From an uncultured Microbacteriaceae bacterium (GTDB lineage: Bacteria > Actinomycetota > Actinomycetes > Actinomycetales > Microbacteriaceae), in NCBI GenBank assembly GCA_903882245.1, contig CAIRWJ010000086.1, positions 1-5,396 of the forward strand: 5,396 nucleotides of DNA, in the 5' to 3' direction. Below are positions 1-5,396 of this stretch, piece by piece (the first letter of the stretch is position 1; each line of letters opens with the position of its first letter). A program made the position numbers and the translations under genes. Below the pieces are notes generated by a model. The model saw only the letters and a program-made list of their open reading frames with translations. It searched no databases and was not told the origin of the DNA.

Positions 1-1
1 T

Positions 2-388
2 GAAGAGAACGAATGGATAGACGATGCCCCACAACGAGACGGTGCTGCACGAGAAATCCTCCGAAGGGCAGATTCGGTCATCGCTGTTGGTACTTCTGAT
101 GCGGTCGGTGTTTCGAGGATCATCCGCGGGCTTGACGAGATCCGCGACTTGTGCGAACCCCCGGTTCTTATTCTCAATCGCGTGGTGCCGGGGTCTGGCG
201 CTGATGCGGCGGATGCTATTCACCGATTTAGTGACCACATTGTCCGAAGCATCATTCCAGCCGACGGGCGGGCGGGAGTAGACGAAGCATTTGGTAGAGC
301 TCGGAGCCACCCCACGCTGTGGCGTCAGGTCGCGGAACACGCGGGTATCGCATTGCCGACTCCTCGCAAGTCCAGATGGCGACGGTAG
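2..388 (+). CDS. MinD/CpaE-like P-loop ATPase, C-terminal part (5' end outside window)
   Basis: An open frame enters from the left edge and encodes 128 visible residues before a TAG stop. The fragment fits the C-terminal half of a MinD/ParA/CpaE-type (SIMIBI) ATPase. An ADSVIAVGTSD strand (visible residues 23-33) is followed by a helix, then the PPVLILNR strand (53-60) with the Asn-Arg that usually contacts the nucleotide base, then IIPAD (84-88), which matches the family's late 'IPxD' strand, and an 'EAFGRARS' helix. The Walker A (deviant KGGxGKT) and Walker B regions would lie upstream and are not visible, so ATPase activity is inferred from fold resemblance only. The basic tail PRKSRWRR is variable. 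The gene ends 10 bp before the PdtaS-like sensor on the same strand, suggesting a shared transcript. CpaE-like members act in pilus or secretion localisation, MinD/ParA in division or segregation; which applies here cannot be told. The ATG codons at 24 and 149 are not convincing starts: 24 is out of frame and 149 is internal to the fold. Confidence 0.72.
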   Translation, partial: EENEWIDDAPQRDGAAREILRRADSVIAVGTSDAVGVSRIIRGLDEIRDLCEPPVLILNRVVPGSGADAADAIHRFSDHIVRSIIPADGRAGVDEAFGRARSHPTLWRQVAEHAGIALPTPRKSRWRR

Positions 389-398
389 CCTGTAAAGC

Positions 399-1289
399 AT
401 GTTGACCCTTGCCGAAATTGTTGCGGAACAGGCGTCGTTGCCCCCCGATGACGTCGAGTGGTTGCAGGACCTCGTTCGCGAGGGCCAACTGGTTGCCGAC
501 CTTTCACTCGCCGATATCGCGTTGTGGGTCAAGACCCGCAATGAATCGTGGGTTGCCGTGGCGCTATTTCGGGCAAGCACCGCCAGCACAGTGTTCTATC
601 GCGACATCGTTGGCAAAGAAATCGACGCGTCGTGGGAGACCCTGGTTTCTGAATGCCAACGACGAGGAACGATGGTCGAGCCGACCGAACCGATTTGGTT
701 CGAAGAGACGGCCACATTAGTTCGCGCAATTCCGATTCGTCGCCGAAGTGGGTCCGACCCAATCGCCGTGCTGACTCGCCATGCGCTTGTCAATGACAAC
801 CTCGAGAATCGCCAAGCCCAAAAGTTCATCGAATCCGCCGAGCAGATCTACTCGATGATCGCCGAAGGAGACTTCCCTGACCCCTCGCAGCGGGACAGCC
901 CGAAACTCGGTGCACCGCGTGCCTCGGACGGATTGATCAAGCTTGACCGAGATGGCACCGTCACTTACGCGAGCCCCAACGCCCTGTCGTCGTTCAATCG
1001 CATGGGTTATCCCGCCCCGATGGAGGGGATGGGACTCGCCGAGGTTGCGCGACAAGTGGGAAACACGGAAGCACTAGCCGCCAATGAAATGCTGCCAATG
1101 GTGGTGAGTGGCCGCGTGCCAGGGCAAACTGACTTCCTCGCCGGCCCCACGACCATTGCGGTGCGCGGAATTCCGCTGACCCAGAGTGGCGAGAGAATCG
1201 GAGCAATTCTGTTGTTGCGTGACGTCACCGAGCTGCGTCGCCAGGAACGTGAATTGTCCAGCAAGAACGCGAGGGACTCACCTCGCTGA
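399..1289 (+). CDS. pdtaS: PdtaS-like sensor, truncated after the PAS domain (histidine kinase region missing)
   Basis: The 296-residue product starts like actinobacterial PdtaS sensor kinases (MLTLAEIVAEQ, LVADLSLADIALWV). Residues about 5-155 form the GAF-like N-terminal sensor domain (H_kinase_N type), and about 175-280 form a PAS domain (DGLIKLDRDGTVTYASPNA at 177-195; IGAILLLRDVTELRR at 267-281). In complete PdtaS proteins of roughly 500 residues, the segment corresponding to ERELSSKNA (283-291) leads directly into a TIREIHHRVKNN-type H-box, then a HATPase domain. Here A291 is followed only by RDSPR and a stop, and the DNA beyond is antisense dprA, so phosphoacceptor and ATP-binding domains are both absent. 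No other frame restores them. PdtaS normally phosphorylates the ANTAR regulator PdtaR, which binds RNA; this version could not. The start is chosen because it matches the family N-terminus; the upstream sequence (tgtaaagc) is only a weak Shine-Dalgarno, and the 10-bp gap to the previous gene fits co-transcription. It overlaps dprA tail to tail by 65 bp. Confidence 0.8.
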   Translation: MLTLAEIVAEQASLPPDDVEWLQDLVREGQLVADLSLADIALWVKTRNESWVAVALFRASTASTVFYRDIVGKEIDASWETLVSECQRRGTMVEPTEPIWFEETATLVRAIPIRRRSGSDPIAVLTRHALVNDNLENRQAQKFIESAEQIYSMIAEGDFPDPSQRDSPKLGAPRASDGLIKLDRDGTVTYASPNALSSFNRMGYPAPMEGMGLAEVARQVGNTEALAANEMLPMVVSGRVPGQTDFLAGPTTIAVRGIPLTQSGERIGAILLLRDVTELRRQERELSSKNARDSPR

Positions 1290-1992
1290 TGACGACACCG
1301 CTTGCGATTATTCGTCGCAGAAGTTCGTCGTGTCCCGCCGGATACAACTGGTCGATACCACCAGCGAGAACCGCTACCGTTGAGCCGCCACACGCCAGCG
1401 TTGCGCGATGCGCCATACCGTCGATGCCGTATGCACCGCCCGACACAATCGTGAATCCTCGCGACGTGAGCCCAGCAGCAAAATCCATCGCGACGTGTTC
1501 GCCGTAACCCGTCGACGCACGAGCGCCGACGATCGCAACAGCGCGCTCTGGACTTGGTAAGGCATGAACGTCACCGCGACACCACAGAACTCGCGGACCG
1601 TGGTCGGCCAGGTCGACAAGACCAGAGGCCCATACCGAATCGGTCGGCCGGACGACCGTTGAACCCACCGACACCGCGGTTGACAGCGAACGAAAGAGGG
1701 CGGGGGCGTCCATGCGAGGCTCCCATCGAGCGAGAGCTTCGGCGACCTCAGCCGCTGACACATCGTCATACGCGAGGGTTGACGAAGCGGGCCGGGAGAG
1801 TATTCGAGCAAGGGAATCCGCTGCGCCCCATCGTCGAATCAGTGCGCCGGCGATGCGATCGCCCGGCTCGGTAAGAAATCCCCAGGCGACTTCCGCGAAC
1901 GCGTCGCGCCGGTCGCTCTCATCGCCGTCTGGTCGCACGGGAACCATCGCACGGTCGATATCGGTGTCGGAAAGATTCCAGGTCGTTGTCAT
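1225..1992 (-). CDS. dprA: DNA-processing protein DprA, truncated at the C-terminus
   Basis: DprA (Smf) binds incoming single-stranded DNA in the cytoplasm and loads RecA during natural transformation. The 255-residue product has the extended Rossmann (DNA_processg_A) region: RVLWCRGD (134-141), AIVGARASTGYG (153-164), SGGAYGIDGMAH (184-195), a glycine-rich STVAVLAGGIDQLYP (204-218) and ISEV (235-238). In family members this is followed by a Pro/Gly-rich turn, a conserved F-x-x-RNR-hydrophobic motif, the rest of the Rossmann fold and often a winged-helix domain. Here resemblance ceases after ISEV(SP), and the last about 15 residues (SRSCWTIHVPGDAAR) are antisense of the adjacent sensor gene. 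The RNR segment is missing, so function is unlikely. The start at 1992 is preferred over the upstream candidate at 2064, which lies inside comM: its ATG overlaps the comM stop as ATGA, and AAGGAG lies 7 nt upstream. Translation is probably coupled to comM. Confidence 0.88.
   Translation of the reverse strand: MTTTWNLSDTDIDRAMVPVRPDGDESDRRDAFAEVAWGFLTEPGDRIAGALIRRWGAADSLARILSRPASSTLAYDDVSAAEVAEALARWEPRMDAPALFRSLSTAVSVGSTVVRPTDSVWASGLVDLADHGPRVLWCRGDVHALPSPERAVAIVGARASTGYGEHVAMDFAAGLTSRGFTIVSGGAYGIDGMAHRATLACGGSTVAVLAGGIDQLYPAGHDELLRRIIASGVVISEVSPSRSCWTIHVPGDAAR
1271..1278. other. Rearrangement or assembly junction between pdtaS and dprA
   Basis: Family resemblance of the plus-strand sensor ends at A291 (codon 1269-1271). 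Resemblance of the minus-strand DprA ends at V238 (1279-1281), or possibly P240 (1273-1275). The two limits coincide to within a few bases, so one breakpoint truncates both genes. No inverted repeat, IS end, attachment-like site or target duplication is visible around it. Whether it is biological or an assembly misjoin cannot be decided from the sequence. Confidence 0.75.
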
Positions 1993-3503
1993 GCAGGGAC
2001 TCCTTGTCGTAGGTACAGCGCACGACCGATGTGGTCGGCGGTGGGCATGGAAGAACCATCGCAATCTGCCAAGGTCCAGGCGATACGAAGGACTCGGTCG
2101 TAACCGCGCATCGTGACGGCGCCGCGGTCGAGTGCGGCATCAAGCGCGCGAACGACCACAGGAGCGAGGCGAAATTTGCCCGACCGAATCTCTGTGGCGT
2201 CGGGACGTCTGTGCCCCCACCGGTCATTCGCCATCGCCCGCGCCGCCTCGACTCGTTCGCGCGCGTGAGCGGTGGTCACCCGTGGCGAAGTGTCATCAAA
2301 TAGATGTGCCCGTGACACCCTCGAAACGGGCACGTGAATGTCGATGCGGTCTAGGATTGGCCCGGACAATCGAGCCAAGTAGCGTCGTCGCCGATCGGGC
2401 GTGCACACACACGTCGAGTCAGGAACACCGGCGTTCCCGCACGGACAGGGGTTTGCGGCGAGAACCAATTGAACCCTCGCGGGAAAGCGTGCGCTGTAGT
2501 TTGCGCGATGGATCACGATGTCGCCCGACTCGAGTGGCTGACGAAGCGCATCGAGGACGGTCGTGGCGAATTCTGGAGCCTCGTCGAGAAAGAGAACCCC
2601 TCGACTCGCGCGCGACACCGCACCGGGGCGGATAACCCCCGATCCGCCGCCCACAATCGCAACGGCCGTCGCCGTGTGGTGTGGTGCGATGAACGGTGGG
2701 CGCGTGACCAGCTGCCGAGTCTGGGCGACTCGGGCAAGAGACGCAATGCTCGTTACCTCTAGTGCGTCGCGGGCGTCGAGATCGGGCAAAATGTCGACGA
2801 GCCGTTCCGCCAGCATCGTTTTCCCTGCCCCTGGCGGCCCTAGCAAAAACAGGTGATGTCCACCCGCCGCCGCGGTGACGAGCGCGTCGACGACATCGGG
2901 TTGCCCGACGATATCCGATAGGTCGCGCGACGGGGGTGTCGACTCGGACTCGTGGGGCGGTTCGATTGCATCTATGTCTGGCGCCACAATGTGGGCACCG
3001 TGCTCACGAAGAGCGTGGGCGAGGCTCGCCACGGCGATGACCTCGATGCCTGGCACGAGTTCCGCCTCGGTCCGATTTCCCGCCGGAACCATGATGCGCC
3101 TCGCCCCGGCATCGCGCGCGGCGACAACTGCCGGCAAAACTCCCGCGACCGGCCGGACCCGTCCGTCAAGAGCGAGTTCGCCAATGTGCACAGACGAGGC
3201 AACCGATTCCGCTGGCACATCCCTCGTCCCCGCCAGAATCGCCAGCGCGATGGCGAGGTCGAATCCGCTGCCCTGTTTCGGCAAACTCGCCGGCGAAAGG
3301 TTCACCGTGACACGAGTGGGCGGCATCGCGCACCCCGAATTGGCGACGGCGCTGCGAACACGGTCTTTCGATTCGCCCAGTGAAGTATCGGGCAAACCGA
3401 TAAGGACGAGTGCGGGCAACCCCGACGCAATGTCGGCCTCGATATCGACGAGGTGTCCCGACAGCCCTGACAACGCGATTGACTGGGTTCGGCCAACGGT
3501 CAC
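1989..3503 (-). CDS. comM: YifB/ComM family Mg-chelatase-like AAA+ ATPase
   Basis: The 504-residue protein is full length for the family. Residues about 20-141 form the N-terminal Lon-protease-like (ChlI) domain with the hallmark DIASGLPALVLIGLPDTSLGE (24-44) and VTVNLSPASLPKQGSGFDLA (65-84). The AAA+ Mg-chelatase domain follows: Walker A GPPGAGKT (222-229), SRASRGVLFLDEAPEF (297-312) containing Walker B, and a cysteine group NPCPCG...CVC (C353, C355, C365, C367) that may bind metal. After it come the arginine-rich RRRRYLARLSGPILDRIDIH (371-390) and the C-terminal Mg_chelatase_C region with TMRGYDRVLRIAWTLAD (464-480). ComM is known as a hexameric helicase that promotes branch migration when transformed DNA is integrated; outside competent species its role is less clear. 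The start codon is GTG at 3503, overlapping the yraN stop as GTGA; no strong Shine-Dalgarno precedes it, so coupling to yraN is likely. dprA follows with an ATGA overlap. Confidence 0.95.
   Translation of the reverse strand: MTVGRTQSIALSGLSGHLVDIEADIASGLPALVLIGLPDTSLGESKDRVRSAVANSGCAMPPTRVTVNLSPASLPKQGSGFDLAIALAILAGTRDVPAESVASSVHIGELALDGRVRPVAGVLPAVVAARDAGARRIMVPAGNRTEAELVPGIEVIAVASLAHALREHGAHIVAPDIDAIEPPHESESTPPSRDLSDIVGQPDVVDALVTAAAGGHHLFLLGPPGAGKTMLAERLVDILPDLDARDALEVTSIASLARVAQTRQLVTRPPFIAPHHTATAVAIVGGGSGVIRPGAVSRASRGVLFLDEAPEFATTVLDALRQPLESGDIVIHRANYSARFPARVQLVLAANPCPCGNAGVPDSTCVCTPDRRRRYLARLSGPILDRIDIHVPVSRVSRAHLFDDTSPRVTTAHARERVEAARAMANDRWGHRRPDATEIRSGKFRLAPVVVRALDAALDRGAVTMRGYDRVLRIAWTLADCDGSSMPTADHIGRALYLRQGVPA
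2000..2005 (-). promoter_or_regulatory. Shine-Dalgarno site of dprA
   Basis: On the minus strand AAGGAG stands 7 nt before the ATG at 1992, inside the end of comM. It fixes the dprA start at the ATGA overlap. Confidence 0.75.
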
Positions 3504-3859
3504 TCGATGACCCCGACCCGGTGTTCGAGGCTGCCAACGGCGAGTCCATCACCGATTATGCCGATCGCGTCGATTCGAACCGTTCCGGCGTGAACCCGGT
3601 GAACACGGCACCACTCGCCAGCAAGGACACGCAATCGCGCGAATTTGGCCGGGGTTATCGCCTCAAGCGGATGCCCAAACCGCTCGGTTCTGCGGGTCTT
3701 GACCTCGACAAACGCGATGGTTCGTCCGATGCGAGCGACGATGTCGATTTCACCGTGATGGCAGCGCCAACCGCGATCGAGAACGTCATAGCCGTTCGCG
3801 ACGAGAAAATCGCCCGCGACGGTTTCACCCCATCGGCCCAGTTCGTCTTTGAGTGCCAT
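3500..3859 (-). CDS. yraN: YraN family (UPF0102) predicted endonuclease-like protein
   Basis: The 119-residue protein matches UPF0102 in length and motifs: LGRWGETVAGDFLVANGYDV (8-26... key residues G8, G11, E12, A15), then HGEIDIVA (35-42) and FVEVKTRR (50-57). E12, D39, E52 and K54 correspond to the acidic/lysine pattern of the PD-(D/E)xK nuclease fold to which the family is assigned. The biochemical role is not settled; its usual place beside comM, dprA and rnhB suggests work on DNA, which is inference. An upstream in-frame ATG at 3886 would add nine residues (MSDPVGGGT), but the ATG at 3859 is preceded by an excellent Shine-Dalgarno and begins MALKDELGRWGE as expected of the family, so I chose it. 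The stop TGA overlaps the comM GTG start by 4 nt. Confidence 0.92.
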   Translation of the reverse strand: MALKDELGRWGETVAGDFLVANGYDVLDRGWRCHHGEIDIVARIGRTIAFVEVKTRRTERFGHPLEAITPAKFARLRVLAGEWCRVHRVHAGTVRIDAIGIIGDGLAVGSLEHRVGVIE

Positions 3860-3958
3860 TGTTCCTCCCCCAACAGGGTCGGACATTCACGGCACTAGCG
3901 GACCGGCGAGGACCCGAACCGTGGAGAACTCAACTGGGCGAGGCGGTGTGCGAAAAGG
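3860..3958. other. 99-bp intergenic gap between DUF2469 and yraN
   Basis: This is the only non-coding stretch of note in the window. Apart from the yraN ribosome site I see no convincing hairpin with a T-run, no clear -35/-10 pair and no small gene. A TTGAGT hexamer occurs on the minus strand, but no good -10 follows at the right distance. It could hold a promoter for yraN-comM-dprA that I cannot recognise. Confidence 0.4.
3862..3871 (-). promoter_or_regulatory. Strong Shine-Dalgarno site of yraN
   Basis: The minus strand reads GGGGGAGGAA, with the GGAGG core 4 nt before the ATG at 3859. It decides between the two in-frame ATGs (3859 and 3886) in favour of the shorter product. It is one of the two strong ribosome sites in the cluster and follows the only gap of notable size. 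Confidence 0.75.
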
Positions 3959-4285
3959 TTAATTGTCGCCGATTGCGAGGTCACGCGGCAACTTGAGTTC
4001 TTTCTTGCCGGTCTCTTCGACGTTGATGTCCTTGAACGTCAAAATCTTGACCGACTTCACGAAACGGTCCGCGCGATAAACATCCCACACCCACACATCG
4101 GTGAGCGTCAATTCAAAATAGAAGTCGTTCCCCGCTTCTTTGACGACCTGCTGGACATCATTTGCGAGGTAAAAACGCCGTTCGGTTTCGACCACGTATG
4201 AGAACTGCCCTGCGACGTCACGGTACTCGCGATACAGATGCAACTCTGCTTCGCGATCATAGGCGTCAAGATCATCGTCATTCAT
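3959..4285 (-). CDS. DUF2469 family conserved actinobacterial protein
   Basis: The 108-residue protein closely fits the DUF2469 family (M. tuberculosis Rv2901c type): DLDAYDREAELHLYREY (5-21), then GQFSYVVETERRFYLAN (26-42), the tryptophan-rich DVWVWDVYR (63-71), RFVKSVKILTFKDINVEE (74-91) and a lysine-rich KKELKLP (94-100). The protein is soluble, has no signal peptide, membrane segment or recognisable catalytic motif, and is rich in acidic and aromatic residues. Its function is unknown. Its constant place next to rnhB in Actinomycetota is the best hint of a nucleic-acid or housekeeping role, but that is inference. The start at 4285 matches the family N-terminus; no good Shine-Dalgarno is seen, and the start lies 11 bp after the rnhB stop, so translation may depend on ribosomes ending rnhB. 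The stop is TAA. Confidence 0.93.
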   Translation of the reverse strand: MNDDDLDAYDREAELHLYREYRDVAGQFSYVVETERRFYLANDVQQVVKEAGNDFYFELTLTDVWVWDVYRADRFVKSVKILTFKDINVEETGKKELKLPRDLAIGDN

Positions 4286-4296
4286 CGAGATTCATT

Positions 4297-4953
4297 CTAT
4301 TCTTTCGGCGCCACGGCCAATACCGAAGACAACCAGGTCCGACGATGGAAGTCGGTCGCCCCGTGTGCACGAATCGCGGTGAAGTGACCTTCGCTTCCGT
4401 ATCCCTTGTTGGATGCCCAACCGTAGGTATCGTTGTCCCCCGCCGACTCGACCATGAGCCGATCCCGATACACCTTGGCCCAGACGGAGGCGGCGGCGAC
4501 CACCGCACAATCGCGGTCGGCCTTGGTTCGGACCATGATGTCGACTGGAGGCAATAGCGAGGCCTTCAGCCAATTGTGCGAGCCGTCCAAAATCACCGAT
4601 GCGCCGGACAGGTCGTGACCGTCGATGGCGAGAGTCGCAAACGCCCGTTCGGCCGCGCGTGCAAGCGCTGAGATGATTCCGAACTCGTCGATCTCGGCAG
4701 CCGTTGCTTCACCGGTAGCGATCGCGTCCACCCAGTCGGCCACGGGTTGCATCAATTTCTCACGCTTCGACGCGGCGATCAGTTTTGAATCGCGCAGACC
4801 GACCGGAAAATCGGTCGCCATTCGTATCACGGCTACCCCAACGACAACGGGACCTGCCACCGCGCCTCGTCCGACCTCGTCAACACCGACCACAACCCCG
4901 CTACCCTTCGCGAGCAACTCACGTTCGAGGTCGAGGGTTGGGTCACTCGGCAT
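4297..4953 (-). CDS. rnhB: Ribonuclease HII
   Basis: RNase HII cuts the RNA strand of RNA:DNA hybrids and starts removal of single ribonucleotides misincorporated in DNA. The 218-residue product carries the full family set: VVGVDEVGRGAVAGPV (21-36) with catalytic D25 and E26 and the GRG ribonucleotide-sensing motif (28-30), LRDSK (53-57), ILDG (121-124) with D123, and KADRD...AAASVWAKVYRDRLM (144-167) with D146 as the fourth acidic ligand. YGWASNKGYG (177-186) and HGATDFHRRTW (197-207) complete the C-terminal region. All four metal ligands are present, so it is probably active. I chose the ATG at 4953, giving MPSDPTLDLERELL, because that is the usual actinobacterial N-terminus; the alternative start at 5022 would add 23 arginine-rich residues lying entirely within lepB. 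The chosen start overlaps the lepB 3' end by 11 nt, with no strong Shine-Dalgarno. Confidence 0.95.
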   Translation of the reverse strand: MPSDPTLDLERELLAKGSGVVVGVDEVGRGAVAGPVVVGVAVIRMATDFPVGLRDSKLIAASKREKLMQPVADWVDAIATGEATAAEIDEFGIISALARAAERAFATLAIDGHDLSGASVILDGSHNWLKASLLPPVDIMVRTKADRDCAVVAAASVWAKVYRDRLMVESAGDNDTYGWASNKGYGSEGHFTAIRAHGATDFHRRTWLSSVLAVAPKE

Positions 4954-5395
4954 TCGCGAAATTACCCGCGTGATTATCGAGCCACGTCCAGTGCGAAATC
5001 GGCCACGACACAACAACAGCACGGCCGACGACCTTGTCGAGTGGAACGAACCCGCCCCCCGGCTTGTCCTGGTTGAATCGCGAATCGGCAGAGTCGTATC
5101 GATTGTCCCCCATCACCCAGAGCGAGTCGGCGGGAACCGTGACGTCGAATTCCATGCCGCTCGACGCCTCGTGATTAGGCGTAGTGACGATGTACGGCTC
5201 GTTCACGGATTTACCGTTTACCTGCAACAACCCTTTCGCATCACAACACACGACGCGATCACCCGGCAAACCAATCAGGCGTTTAACGAGATGGTCCTGG
5301 GAATCCGAGCCACCAAAACCGACAACAGTCGCGATGAGGTCGAGGGCGGCGGTGACGAGGTCGGGTTCGGGCGAATCGTAGTTCGGCAACCAACC
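4943..5395 (-). CDS. lepB: Signal peptidase I, C-terminal part (5' end outside window)
   Basis: The frame runs off the right edge and shows 150 residues beginning GWLPNYDSPEPD. It contains the S26 family box with the catalytic lysine, HLVKRLIGLPGDRV (about 35-48 of the visible part), followed by QVNGKSVNEPYI, the WVMGDNRYDSADSRF box (about 93-107) and a VVGRAVVVSWPISHWTWL end typical of the family. The enzyme removes signal peptides from exported proteins on the outer face of the cytoplasmic membrane by a Ser-Lys dyad. The N-terminal membrane anchor and the catalytic serine (S-M-x-P-T type motif) lie beyond the window and are not seen. The Leu codon TTG at 5389 could be mistaken for a start, but the upstream GW residues and the missing serine box show that the gene continues. 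The visible part also has a segment (DLIATVVGFGGSDSQ) between the substrate-binding loop and the lysine box, a variable area in actinobacterial LepB. The 3' end overlaps rnhB by 11 nt. Confidence 0.93.
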   Translation of the reverse strand, partial: GWLPNYDSPEPDLVTAALDLIATVVGFGGSDSQDHLVKRLIGLPGDRVVCCDAKGLLQVNGKSVNEPYIVTTPNHEASSGMEFDVTVPADSLWVMGDNRYDSADSRFNQDKPGGGFVPLDKVVGRAVVVSWPISHWTWLDNHAGNFANAE

Positions 5396-5396
5396 A

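Noticed and set aside
1225..1289. A real bidirectional terminator between convergent genes
   Set aside because: No hairpin with flanking T-runs is visible; the overlap is better explained by both genes being cut at the junction.
1007..1393. A minus-strand open frame of 128 codons spanning the junction
   Set aside because: It is a shadow of pdtaS and dprA in another frame, with no family resemblance, and does not repair either truncated gene.
2875..3510. A 211-codon open frame on the plus strand opposite comM
   Set aside because: It is antisense to the strongly conserved N-terminal half of comM, is low-complexity (Ser/Thr/Ala/Arg rich) and resembles no family; long antisense frames are expected in G+C-rich DNA.
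3410..3898. A 162-codon plus-strand open frame across yraN
   Set aside because: It lies antisense to yraN and the start of comM, both well supported by family motifs; it has no recognisable domain.
4294..4299. TAGAAT on the minus strand, resembling a -10 box ahead of DUF2469
   Set aside because: It includes the rnhB stop codon, lies only 8 bp from the DUF2469 start and has no -35 partner at a suitable distance.
4954..5022. Longer rnhB product starting at 5022
   Set aside because: The extra 23 residues lie wholly within lepB, are arginine-rich and do not match RNase HII N-termini; the ATG at 4953 does.

Overview
The window looks like a G+C-rich actinobacterial chromosome or metagenome contig. 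Two things point to Actinomycetota: a DUF2469 protein, a family characteristic of that phylum, sits between rnhB and yraN; and there is a PdtaS-type sensor with the family's GAF-like plus PAS input module. The order lepB-rnhB-DUF2469-yraN-comM-dprA is the conserved actinobacterial housekeeping order (in Mycobacterium tuberculosis it runs Rv2903c to Rv2896c, with extra genes between DUF2469 and yraN). I cannot place it below phylum with confidence; an Acidimicrobiia-like lineage is a guess.

Layout. Positions 2-388 (+) hold the C-terminal part of a MinD/CpaE-like P-loop ATPase that begins before the window. After a 10-bp gap comes a PdtaS-like sensor (399-1289, +) whose sequence stops right after the PAS domain, so the histidine-kinase half is absent. 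Everything to the right is on the minus strand and is read from right to left: lepB (C-terminal part, running off the right edge), rnhB, DUF2469, yraN, comM and dprA. Genes in this cluster overlap or nearly abut (11-bp overlap, 11-bp gap, 99-bp gap, GTGA overlap, ATGA overlap), which suggests one or two co-transcribed, translationally coupled units. No clear promoter, terminator, RNA gene, repeat or mobile element is visible.

The main anomaly is at about 1271-1278. The sensor gene loses family resemblance after its SSKNA residues, and the convergent dprA loses resemblance after its ISEV(SP) residues at the same point. Each frame then reads a few codons into the other gene's antisense strand. 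Two convergent genes broken at one point indicate a join that removed the 3' halves of both and whatever lay between them: either a real deletion or rearrangement, or an assembly chimera.

Functionally, the minus-strand genes are processing and nucleic-acid housekeeping: signal-peptide removal (LepB), ribonucleotide and RNA:DNA-hybrid removal (RnhB), a predicted nuclease-fold protein (YraN), a AAA+ branch-migration helicase (ComM) and the RecA loader for incoming single-stranded DNA (DprA). ComM and DprA belong to the natural transformation pathway, but DprA is broken here. I found no previously undescribed system; the unusual content is the double-truncation junction.
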